Below the pieces are notes generated by a model. It made no database searches, was not told the origin of the DNA, and saw nothing but the letters and a program-made list of their open reading frames with translations. A program made the position numbers and the translations under genes. A DNA stretch of 64,000 nt. Source: Shewanella sp. KX20019. GTDB taxonomy: Bacteria > Pseudomonadota > Gammaproteobacteria > Enterobacterales > Shewanellaceae. Positions 39,694 through 47,576 of the stretch are shown here, one piece after another. The stretch is from assembly GCF_016757755.1 (NCBI RefSeq), contig NZ_CP068437.1, positions 62,001-126,000 of the forward strand. The letters are read 5' to 3'. The stretch's first letter is position 1; each line of letters starts with the position of its first letter.

Positions 39694-39878
39694 TACCAAT
39701 TCCATTAAATAGTTGCTCATTCAGCGGAAAATTAAACCCGCACGCAGTGAGCTTCTCAGGACATTCACTACTGCGTTGCATTGTCTTAAAAGGGAATAAC
39801 CATTTCTTCCACAATGCGCCTTGAATTGAAAGCCCTGAGAACGCTCTGAATTGATCACATCTTTAGTGGAGTTGGTAT
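39693..39878. mobile_element. 186-bp MITE-like element
   Basis: Terminal inverted repeats ATACCAATTCCATTAAA and (reverse complement of the right end) ATACCAACTCCACTAAA agree at 15 of 17 positions. The interior folds into further arms and has no open frame. It fits exactly between gltS and lysE stop codons and so separates two convergent genes. Parts of the same end occur at 14438-14500. No transposase is nearby, so movement would depend on one elsewhere. Confidence 0.65.
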
Positions 39879-39881
39879 AAT

Positions 39882-40502
39882 TTAACGGATCAATAAAATG
39901 GCGGCGAGAGTAATAAATACTCCGCCGCTAGTGCGATCAAACCAATGTAGTTTGTTGCTGGATTTCAGTGTTGGCGCCAGTACATTTGCCAGGCAGGCAT
40001 AGAGCATAACGAAGCTAAAATCGACGACAGCCCAGCTTATCGCTAAAATAGCTAGCTGCGGACCTTGCGGCGCTGTGATATCAATAAATTGTGGGAACAA
40101 AGCGGCAAAAAAAAGTAGATCTTTTGGATTACTAATGCCGACTAAAAAGGCTTGTTTAAATAGCTGCAGAGGTTTTCCGCTTCCTTTTGCTTGCGCTAAT
40201 TCAAGGCCTCGACCGTCTGCTTTGGTGAGTAGCAGTTTTATGCCTAAAAAGAGTAAGTAAGCCCCACCACACCATTTCAAAACTGTGAAGCCGTATTCTG
40301 TTGTATTTAATAATGCCCCCAAACCAGCGGCTGATGCCATCATCAATATAAGTGCGGAAGTTACACTACCAAAAGCGGTCGCTAAGCTGCGGCTCTTACC
40401 ATAATGGATACCGTGTCCCATAGATAACACGGCCATCATGCCGGGGGCGATGGCAATAAGCACAATAGCGAAAAGGTACAGCAGCCAGGTATCGAAACTC
40501 AT
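39882..40502 (-). CDS. LysE/RhtB family amino acid exporter
   Basis: A 206-residue inner-membrane exporter with six predicted helices. The N-terminal IAPGMMAVLSMGHGIHYGKSRSLATAFGS is the LysE/RhtB signature (PGP-type region), followed by LKWCGGAYLLFLGIKLL and FLVGISNPKDLLFFAALFPQFI. Substrate is probably an amino acid such as a homoserine, threonine or leucine type; sequence does not decide. The stop codon lies four bases from the right end of the MITE-like element. Confidence 0.88.
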   Translation of the reverse strand: MSFDTWLLYLFAIVLIAIAPGMMAVLSMGHGIHYGKSRSLATAFGSVTSALILMMASAAGLGALLNTTEYGFTVLKWCGGAYLLFLGIKLLLTKADGRGLELAQAKGSGKPLQLFKQAFLVGISNPKDLLFFAALFPQFIDITAPQGPQLAILAISWAVVDFSFVMLYACLANVLAPTLKSSNKLHWFDRTSGGVFITLAAILLIR

Positions 40503-40569
40503 AATATTTTATACAATGTCTAGGTTCTGGCTGCACTATAGCGGGCTAACTATCTTTAGGCAATGATGC

Positions 40570-41121
40570 TTAGCGCTCAAAATCAGGGATCACTTTTGGA
40601 TGGCGGCCCTTAATGGAACGATAGAACGCAATGATGTTATCCATATCTTGTTGAATGTCACCGGTCGTGTCTTTGCCTACAGGTATGATGATGGTCTTAC
40701 TGCCGAAATCTAACCCGACTGTGACTATTGGTACCTGAGCTTTACTGGCGATATGATAAAACCCTGTTTTCCACCTTGTTACTGGGCTACGCGTGCCTTC
40801 TGGAGCGAGTGCTAAGCTGAAGTTAGCATTAGTATTAAAGAGTTCAACAACGGCATCGACTAAGTTATTGCTCTTGCTTCTATCCACAGGGGTACCGCCC
40901 ATAGCGCGGAAGAACCAGCCCCAAGGCGGCATAAAAAGCTGATGCTTGCCAAGAAAGTTAACCTTGGCTCCCATAGCGCCACGTGCGAGGAGGCCAATGA
41001 TAAAATCCCAGTTACTGGTGTGTGGACCAACGATAGCGATATATTGATGGGAAGTTGGTAGCTCGCCTGATATTTTCCAGCCGATTCCTTTGAGAAATAT
41101 TTTGCAAAATGATTGAAACAT
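40570..41121 (-). CDS. Lysophospholipid acyltransferase (PlsC-like)
   Basis: A 183-residue acyltransferase of the 1-acyl-glycerol-3-phosphate type. The HX4D catalytic pair is His34 and Asp39 in HTSNWD, and the acceptor-binding block is PEGTRSP, followed by KTGFYHIASKAQVPIVTVGLDF. It is shorter than E. coli PlsC and closer to the small glycerol-acyltransferase group, so it may act on another lipid or ornithine acceptor. One weak hydrophobic stretch lies at the N-terminus. Monocistronic. Confidence 0.82.
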   Translation of the reverse strand: MFQSFCKIFLKGIGWKISGELPTSHQYIAIVGPHTSNWDFIIGLLARGAMGAKVNFLGKHQLFMPPWGWFFRAMGGTPVDRSKSNNLVDAVVELFNTNANFSLALAPEGTRSPVTRWKTGFYHIASKAQVPIVTVGLDFGSKTIIIPVGKDTTGDIQQDMDNIIAFYRSIKGRHPKVIPDFER

Positions 41122-41435
41122 ATAATGAAAACCGCCCTAGCTTTATTGTGAGTATTCTTGCTCTCTGTGACTTATTACCAATGAACAGCCATAATAGGTA
41201 ACGAGACGTCAGATGGGTATAGTACACTTAATTACCTTAGGAGCCGTTGATCTTTCGAGCTTAGTAGTTCTTCAACAATTAATCATCACGAGTAATGATT
41301 CTAGTACAAGGTTTTAGCAATGATGCTAGCTGGATAAGTGAAAGCACATAACGCGCAGTTGTAATAAAAAGTGGAATCATTGCAATGCAGCCGAAGGGCC
41401 GCACTTATTTGGCTATTTACCGTGTGGAGAAAGTC
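41122..41435. other. Spacer between the acyltransferase and an NTF2-like gene
   Basis: A 314-base region between divergent genes. It must hold two promoters, but I see no strong -35/-10 pair, no terminator-like hairpin and no open frame. Confidence 0.4.
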
Positions 41436-41858
41436 ATGTTTAAAAAAGGATTTAGCGCCTTACTGCTATGTTTAGCATTTAATGTTAATGCCGTACCGAC
41501 AGATGACATTGCAAATATTTTGGCTGGACAAGAAGCAGCCTGGAATCGCGGTGATTTAGATGGCTATATGCAAGGTTATTGGAATAGCGAAAAAATGCGT
41601 TTCGTTTCTAATGGCAAGTTTCGTTATGGCTGGGAAGAAACACTAGCTGCTTATAAAAAGCATTATCCAGATAAAGCGACATTAGGCCAGCTGACTTTCA
41701 CTATTAAAGAAACCAAAATGCTGAGCAATTATGCGGCGATTGTTGTTGGTCGTTGGGCTCTAGAACGGGCTAAGGATAACCCAAGTGGTGTATTTACACT
41801 GCTAGTTGAGAAGATAGACGACCGCTGGGTGATAACCCATGATCATACCTCGGATTAG
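41436..41858 (+). CDS. Secreted NTF2-like (SnoaL/DUF4440) protein
   Basis: A 140-residue protein with a Sec signal peptide (FKKGFSALLLCLAFNVNA, cleavage after NA) and then one NTF2-like domain: DIANILAGQEAAWNRGDLDGYMQGYW, SEKMRFVSNGKFRYGWEETLAAYKKHYP and YAAIVVGRWALER. This fold binds small ligands or acts as an isomerase-like domain; no function is known for this one. I take the ATG at 41436, with GGAG 6 bases upstream; the frame is open further upstream without a better start. Confidence 0.78.
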   Translation: MFKKGFSALLLCLAFNVNAVPTDDIANILAGQEAAWNRGDLDGYMQGYWNSEKMRFVSNGKFRYGWEETLAAYKKHYPDKATLGQLTFTIKETKMLSNYAAIVVGRWALERAKDNPSGVFTLLVEKIDDRWVITHDHTSD

Positions 41859-41904
41859 CATGATAAAAAATCGTCGTTGATGTTATCACCTAAGCCGTAG
41901 TGCA

Positions 41905-42654
41905 TTAAAAGGTAAAATCATCCCGACCTAGATTCCTGCCTTTTCCATCATAACGTACTTCAGAAAACTGCACCTTGCCTCGCTTATCTTTCAAAATAAT
42001 ACTGGTGGAACGGGTACCGTATTCTTGGTGTTGGATGTAGATCGATGAAAGGTGGCGCTCCCACTCCAAACTCACCCCGGTTTGTGGCAAGTCAGCGTCA
42101 GGAGCCTGTGTCCCGTCCTTCATAATTGCCAGCAGTGAATCGATGCAAGGACTGCTGTTATTGGATATATGCGCCTGAATAGCTTGCGTACCACGGGACA
42201 TTTTTGGCCAGATATCATCAAGTGCGCCGTTACTAATGGAATGAAACCCTGCGGTTAGTTGGTTGAGCTGTTTAGCGCGACTGTCAAAACAAAATAACGC
42301 CTTTTCATCGCCATATAGCAGATTAAATGGATTATAGAATGGGCTATAACGTGTTAACCATGACTCATCGATACCATTGTTTATGAGTGCTTTTAAGACT
42401 AACTCACCGCGGCTTTTCATGTCTGACTGAATCAACTCAGGATCACGAATGTTGGTTAATCCTGCGACCAACCCATTTTGATTAACACCTAGCCAAGTCC
42501 CGCCTGCTTCAAGATCTTTGCCTGCAAGTAGTCGATTTTGCTGAGGCCAAAAGTGAGCGGATTCGGTTGGGCGATGGTGGAACTCATCACGATTGGCGCA
42601 AATGATCAGCGGGTATTCAGAGTGCGCCTCGAGGGCGACAAATAGAATGCACAT
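41905..42654 (-). CDS. NRDE family protein (TANGO2 homologue)
   Basis: A 249-residue Ntn-hydrolase-like protein. It starts MCILFVALE with Cys2 in the position of the N-terminal nucleophile, and the name-giving NRDE occurs in IICANRDEFHHRPT. LAGKDLEAGGTWLGVNQNGLVAGLTN is also conserved. Eukaryotic TANGO2 affects Golgi and heme/lipid metabolism; the bacterial role is unsettled. A 64-base gap separates it from the upstream ZIP-permease gene on the same strand, so an operon is possible. Confidence 0.85.
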   Translation of the reverse strand: MCILFVALEAHSEYPLIICANRDEFHHRPTESAHFWPQQNRLLAGKDLEAGGTWLGVNQNGLVAGLTNIRDPELIQSDMKSRGELVLKALINNGIDESWLTRYSPFYNPFNLLYGDEKALFCFDSRAKQLNQLTAGFHSISNGALDDIWPKMSRGTQAIQAHISNNSSPCIDSLLAIMKDGTQAPDADLPQTGVSLEWERHLSSIYIQHQEYGTRSTSIILKDKRGKVQFSEVRYDGKGRNLGRDDFTF

Positions 42655-42718
42655 AAGCCAACATAAAATGGAGTGATGAGTACAGACTAATACTCATCTC
42701 CAAGAAAAGCTATTCTAC

Positions 42719-44251
42719 TTAGTGTTTGTGGTCGTGCTCATGAGAGTGGGGCTTAGCTTTATGCAACATGAGTCGGCTCATAAACTTACGTGGACCTAAA
42801 CGCAGTAGGCTAGCAGCAAACAAGGCCGCCACTATCCAAAGGCTAATACTGTTGAGAAGGACGGGCAAATGTCCCAATGCCTGCCATTGTGGTTGGATCC
42901 ATTCGATAGCGACGAGCAAGGTAAAGAGCATGGCAAACAATGCCAGCCTTTGCGGCCACTCCATCAGCTTAAGTTGTGCGAAGTTAATAATCGGAGCAGC
43001 AATTAATGGCAACATCACCGCGGTTGTCGTCCAGCCACTATAAGCCAATGACAGAGATAGTACTGCAGCGCCGAGGTTGCAAAAACGCATGGGTAAAAAC
43101 ACCAGTAGTAATACAGCAACTTGCACCAATGGACTGGATAAAGGTACGGCTGGATGACCAATCAAGTTGGCTAAAATAAGGCTAAGAACAATCCATGGTG
43201 CACTGCGGTCAATTAAATGAGCAAAGCCAAAACGCATAGCAGAACTTGGTAATGAGTCATGAGGGTCAGTTGGTTCAATCTTGCAGTAAGTTAACATTCC
43301 GCCTATGAATAGTACCGAAATAGCTTGGATCAGAGCGAAAATAGGCCCGAGTAACAGACCGGTAATGATGATCGCTTCAGGGCCCAGCAATCGTTGTAAC
43401 CAACGTCGCCCGAGCCCGTGGTTCTGTGGTGATAGCCCAAAGTGAAAACGAATACTGGCAACGGCATAGCTAAGTAACAAGATCGGCGCGATGGTGAGCA
43501 TCCAATCTAATAGGTATTCAGTCGAATGGCTGTGGCTATGCTGGTGATCTTGGCCACCAGAGTCCATCATTAATAACAAGAAGAGTAGTCCTATACCGAG
43601 CAAGCTGCCGATCCCTGCTTGATACTCGAATTTACCTTGCTTGTCTGTATTTGGCTGTCCGTGAGGTTGATGCAGCACCACATGCAATATTGAACCTGTG
43701 ACAAACGCCTGTAAATAAACTGTATTTTCAAGACTTAGATGTGACAACAGTTGTTCGCCAGCAAAGTAGCCAACACCGGTTAGTAGCATCATGCCTGCCA
43801 AAACTAACATAGCCCAACGGCTACCAACTTGGGGTTTTAACAGCCACCATATGGCGACGCCGACAGGCAATCTGTGCAAGATAATTCCTAGGGCTAGCAG
43901 CGGTGAGTTACCGTCTTGCTGGGCCAAAATCATCGCACCGCCATCGGTAATGGTATGCAGCAATAGCCCACCAATACCTAAAATAAGAGTTAGATTATGG
44001 GTGACTTCGGAATACCGATGGAATAAGCGCTCGCTTAAAGTGGGGCCCCAAATGCCAATAATGACAAACACGATAGCGAGAAAGCCGCCGTGCTCTAACA
44101 GTTCGGGTAAAATGTGGATCAGCACTAAGCCGCCCAAAGAAACGAATATAAATCCGTCTAGGCCTTTTTGTAACCCATTTCCCGAAGAAAAAAATCGGTA
44201 AAACAAGGGCCCTAATAATAGTGCGATACAGCTAGATAAGAGATATAGCAT
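42719..44251 (-). CDS. ZIP-like metal transporter fused to a permease domain
   Basis: A 510-residue polytopic membrane protein in two parts. Residues 1 to about 235 look like a ZIP transporter: HILPELLEHGG, LHTITDGGAM and GIILHRLPVGVAIWW carry the expected His, Asp and Pro positions. The second part (about 245-490) resembles an ArsP/DUF318-type permease; FLPMRFCNLGAAVLSLSLAY and LPLIAAPIINFAQLKLM match its repeat. The linker (HQHSHSHS) and the C-terminus (HSHEHDHKH) are His-rich metal-binding stretches. Cation efflux or uptake is inferred; substrate unknown. Confidence 0.65.
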   Translation of the reverse strand: MLYLLSSCIALLLGPLFYRFFSSGNGLQKGLDGFIFVSLGGLVLIHILPELLEHGGFLAIVFVIIGIWGPTLSERLFHRYSEVTHNLTLILGIGGLLLHTITDGGAMILAQQDGNSPLLALGIILHRLPVGVAIWWLLKPQVGSRWAMLVLAGMMLLTGVGYFAGEQLLSHLSLENTVYLQAFVTGSILHVVLHQPHGQPNTDKQGKFEYQAGIGSLLGIGLLFLLLMMDSGGQDHQHSHSHSTEYLLDWMLTIAPILLLSYAVASIRFHFGLSPQNHGLGRRWLQRLLGPEAIIITGLLLGPIFALIQAISVLFIGGMLTYCKIEPTDPHDSLPSSAMRFGFAHLIDRSAPWIVLSLILANLIGHPAVPLSSPLVQVAVLLLVFLPMRFCNLGAAVLSLSLAYSGWTTTAVMLPLIAAPIINFAQLKLMEWPQRLALFAMLFTLLVAIEWIQPQWQALGHLPVLLNSISLWIVAALFAASLLRLGPRKFMSRLMLHKAKPHSHEHDHKH

Positions 44252-44481
44252 GGGGATCCAATTCTAAACCGCGAGAGCGAAAAAACGCCATAGTATACCA
44301 GTGTTAATGCTAATTAGCAGAGCGATAAGTTGAATTTACATTGATAGCTACCCTCCGCTAAATTTATGTTAATTGTGAATGTATTCGTGATGAGTGCAAA
44401 TATTTTATAACTTTTTGTTAGCTTTACTGTAAAACATATTAGAATAATCATCTATTCAAGTAATTAGGCGCCACCCAAGCA

Positions 44482-45081
44482 ATGGATACAATGGACACTT
44501 TCTCTGCAGCAGTCATGCTCTTTTTAATTATGGATCCGTTAGGCAACTTACCCATATTTGCCTCCATCTTACGGCACATAGAGCCTAAAAAGCGTCGACG
44601 TGTGTTGATCCGTGAGTTGTTATTCGCCTTAGCCATTATGTTGTTATTTCTATTTGCGGGCGAAGCGATCCTTAATTTCCTTAATCTACGTTCTGAATCA
44701 GTGAGTATTGCGGGTGGGATCATTCTGTTTTTGATCGCAATTAGGATGATCTTCCCACAGCCGGGCGGAGTCGTCGGACTTGCTGCAGGTGAAGAGCCCT
44801 TCATTGTGCCAATGGCGATTCCACTGATGGCAGGGCCTTCTGTGTTAGCGGCGCTTATTTTGCTCGCCCATACAGATGGCAGCAGAATGATGGACTGGAC
44901 CGTTGCATTGCTGGCAGCTTGGGGAGTCAGTGCCGTCATTCTATTGTTTTATAAAGTCTTTACCAAGGTACTTGGAGAGAAAGGCTTAACTGCGGTAGAG
45001 CGCCTTATGGGAATGGTATTGGTGATGATCTCGGTGCAGATGTTTCTCGATGGTATTGCGAGTTACATGAAGGCCCTCTAG
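44482..45081 (+). CDS. MarC family membrane protein (YhgN-like)
   Basis: A 199-residue inner-membrane protein of the MarC/NAAT group with six helices. FLIMDPLGNLPIFASILRHIEP, AGGIILFLIAIRMIFP and VPMAIPLMAGPSVLAALI are conserved, and the last repeats the first in reverse sense as usual for this family. E. coli YhgN is the closest relative. Transport of neutral amino acids was proposed for archaeal members; E. coli MarC has no proven function. Second in-frame ATG at 44491 is possible. A hairpin follows the stop. Confidence 0.88.
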   Translation: MDTMDTFSAAVMLFLIMDPLGNLPIFASILRHIEPKKRRRVLIRELLFALAIMLLFLFAGEAILNFLNLRSESVSIAGGIILFLIAIRMIFPQPGGVVGLAAGEEPFIVPMAIPLMAGPSVLAALILLAHTDGSRMMDWTVALLAAWGVSAVILLFYKVFTKVLGEKGLTAVERLMGMVLVMISVQMFLDGIASYMKAL

Positions 45082-45095
45082 CCAATCAATATAGT

Positions 45096-45138
45096 CTTGG
45101 CTGGTGTAACGGCTGGTGTAACGGCTGGTTACGCCAAG
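45096..45138 (+). terminator. Hairpin with 12-bp tandem repeat after the MarC gene
   Basis: GGCTGGTGTAAC occurs twice in tandem (45099-45110, 45111-45122), followed by a partial third unit GGCTGG. The outer CTTGGC and GCCAAG and the inner GTAAC and GTTAC pair, giving a stem that encloses the repeats. The U tract is weak (GATTTTAGG), so termination is only probable. Confidence 0.4.
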
Positions 45139-45231
45139 TAAGATTTTAGGGGTTAGGTTGTAACACAAGTGTTGCAGAACAAATACTAGCCTGTAATACT
45201 CTGAATACAATATTCAAAAGCAATAAAAATT

Positions 45232-47412
45232 ATGATTACCTGTCTACTGCTCTGTGCTGCAAGTCTTACCTCAATAGATTCTGTCGATTATCAAAATTTA
45301 TTGCCCTATCAAGGTGTGCCCACTTCAATGGAGCAGCGAGATAGCAAACGGAATTTAACTATCGGCTCTGTCTATGTCGACCAAGGGGCGTGGCATGGTT
45401 TTCATCTACCTAACTCTGCCGAATATTATGGCAGCTTTACCGGTCCTCTATTTATTGCACAAGAGTATAGCCTGCACCTCAGCGACAGCTTGCAGCGGTT
45501 ACAATTAATCAACGTCACCACAGACGAATTTTTATCATTTGATAGTGCGGCGCAAATTGATATTCATAGTCAACCTGATGGACTCGTGCAAACCTATACT
45601 TGGTCGGATATTAAAGTCAGTATGAAACTGAGTTATAGCGACAACCGTACAGCAACAGTAATGACAGAACTGACGAATCTTTCAAATCGTGATCAGCAAT
45701 GGCAACTAGTATGGCGCGGCCAACCCTTTGCCAGTCATCCCGAACAGCCTCAACATTCGTTAATTGCTGAGACCGAATCGAGTTCAAAACACATTAGTTG
45801 GCACTTCAAGCCTGTGATGCAAACATGGCGTATGCAACTCGCTGATGCTCAATATCAGCTTTGGTTTGACCGTGACATGGCGATTAGAATTAATGCCCAA
45901 TCAGGCTATTTAGCCATTGCTGAACCTGTCACCGTTGCTGCTAAGCAATCGTACCTTTTTCAAAGCGCACAGCGTTATTTTCATGACAAGCAAGAGGCGC
46001 AAGCGCACGCTGATCCTGATTGGAAACAGATAGATCAGCAGCTTGCAAACAACCGAGTACGCTGGCAAAGCAGAATGGACAGGCTACTCGTGGGTGGTGA
46101 TAAAACTGCACGCCAGCTTGCCGTCAAGAGCATGCAAACCATCATACATAACTGGCGTAGCCCTGCAGGTGCACTGCTGCATGACGGGATTACCCCATCA
46201 ATCACCTATAAGTGGTTTAATGGCGTGTGGGCTTGGGATACTTGGAAGCAAGCGGTAGCGGTAGCGCGCTTTGACTCTGAGCTGGCTAAATCAAATGTAC
46301 TGGCGATGTTTGACTATCAATACACGGATCAAGACAAGGTACGCCCACAAGACGCGGGTAACTTACCCGACGCCATTTTCTATAACCAAGGCTCGGAACG
46401 TGGTGGTGAGGGGGGGAACTGGAATGAACGCAATGGTAAACCGCCGCTAGCGGCATGGGCGGTATGGCAGATCTATCAGCAAGATGGTGACAGGGAGTTC
46501 GTTAAAACCATGTACCCCAAACTTGTAGCCTATCATCAATGGTGGTATCGCAATCGTGATAATAACGATAATGGTCTGGCGGAGTATGGTGCCAATCTTC
46601 ATCCTGCGCATATTAATGATGATGGCGATCTCAATGTTGAGGCCATTATTGAGGCCGCAGCATGGGAGTCCGGTATGGATAATGCCCCAAGATTTGATGC
46701 CGATGCGAGTTTGCAAGTGTGGCAAAACAGTCAAGGTGGCGAGGTGGTGGGCTATTCAGTGGCGCAAGAGTCTGTCGATCTTAATGCCTATCTCTATGCC
46801 GAAAAGCGTTTGCTGCAAGAGATGGCAAAAATGCTTGAGTTAGATGCAGATATTCAAAAATGGGATGTTGAAGCTGAACGGTTAGCCAAGCAGATCCAGA
46901 TGCAGATGTATGATCCTGAGTCGGGGTTCTTCTATGATATTCGCTATACCGCCACCGGGAACGAATTGATGATTGATAAAGGTAAGGGAGTAGAAGGGTG
47001 GTTGCCATTATGGGCGGGTGCAGCATCGAATGCACAAGCAAAAATCATCGTCGAGCGTCATTTAGGCAAGGGCCAGTTTGGCACTAAAATTCCATTTCCT
47101 ACCGTTAGTGCTGATAGCCCTAACTTTGCTGCGGCGCAGTACTGGCGTGGTCCCGTTTGGCTAGACCAAGCCTTGTTCGGTTTACAAGGAATTGCTCGTT
47201 ACGGCTTTGATGAGCAAGCACAATTGCTGGCAACGCAACTGGTGACTCAAGGTGAGGGGATAATTGGTCAAAGTCCTATTCGCGAGAATTATAACCCCAT
47301 TACTGGAGAGGGACTACATTGCACCAACTTCAGCTGGTCAGCATCAGTGTTATTGCTTATCTATGATACTTGGTTAAGTAAACCAGAGTTAAAGCCTGTA
47401 GCCAGTCACTAA
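45232..47412 (+). CDS. GH63-type glycoside hydrolase (YgjK-like)
   Basis: A 726-residue glucosidase-like protein of the GH63 group, whose E. coli member YgjK cleaves alpha-glucosides. A short hydrophobic N-terminus (ITCLLLCAASLTS) may be a signal peptide, giving a periplasmic enzyme. The N-terminal beta domain is followed by an (alpha/alpha)6 barrel with GVWAWDTWKQAVAVARF (catalytic Asp region), PPLAAWAVWQIYQ, EAAAWESGMDNAPRF and RGPVWLDQALFG, then RENYNPITGEGLHCTNFSWS with the second acid. The usual length is near 780, so a little is absent. No polysaccharide locus is adjacent. Confidence 0.85.
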   Translation: MITCLLLCAASLTSIDSVDYQNLLPYQGVPTSMEQRDSKRNLTIGSVYVDQGAWHGFHLPNSAEYYGSFTGPLFIAQEYSLHLSDSLQRLQLINVTTDEFLSFDSAAQIDIHSQPDGLVQTYTWSDIKVSMKLSYSDNRTATVMTELTNLSNRDQQWQLVWRGQPFASHPEQPQHSLIAETESSSKHISWHFKPVMQTWRMQLADAQYQLWFDRDMAIRINAQSGYLAIAEPVTVAAKQSYLFQSAQRYFHDKQEAQAHADPDWKQIDQQLANNRVRWQSRMDRLLVGGDKTARQLAVKSMQTIIHNWRSPAGALLHDGITPSITYKWFNGVWAWDTWKQAVAVARFDSELAKSNVLAMFDYQYTDQDKVRPQDAGNLPDAIFYNQGSERGGEGGNWNERNGKPPLAAWAVWQIYQQDGDREFVKTMYPKLVAYHQWWYRNRDNNDNGLAEYGANLHPAHINDDGDLNVEAIIEAAAWESGMDNAPRFDADASLQVWQNSQGGEVVGYSVAQESVDLNAYLYAEKRLLQEMAKMLELDADIQKWDVEAERLAKQIQMQMYDPESGFFYDIRYTATGNELMIDKGKGVEGWLPLWAGAASNAQAKIIVERHLGKGQFGTKIPFPTVSADSPNFAAAQYWRGPVWLDQALFGLQGIARYGFDEQAQLLATQLVTQGEGIIGQSPIRENYNPITGEGLHCTNFSWSASVLLLIYDTWLSKPELKPVASH

Positions 47413-47576
47413 GGTACAGATTGGCCGTAGGTTATTTCAACTGCGGCATGCTCTCTTTTATAAAAAATATATAAAATTGACAACTAATTGGCAACAACGC
47501 AGTCTGATTGTTAACAGGGTGGAAGTGTTCGAAGCGGGATAAGTCGTATCAAGATGCGAATAAAGGAGCAACTAAC

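Noticed and set aside
43791..44201. 136-codon frame opposite the ZIP-permease gene
   Set aside because: Antisense to membrane helices, which often gives long Pro/Lys/Asn-rich shadow frames.
45096..45138. 12-bp tandem repeat as a CRISPR or VNTR locus
   Set aside because: Only two and a half units without spacers; it is better explained as part of a hairpin after the MarC gene.
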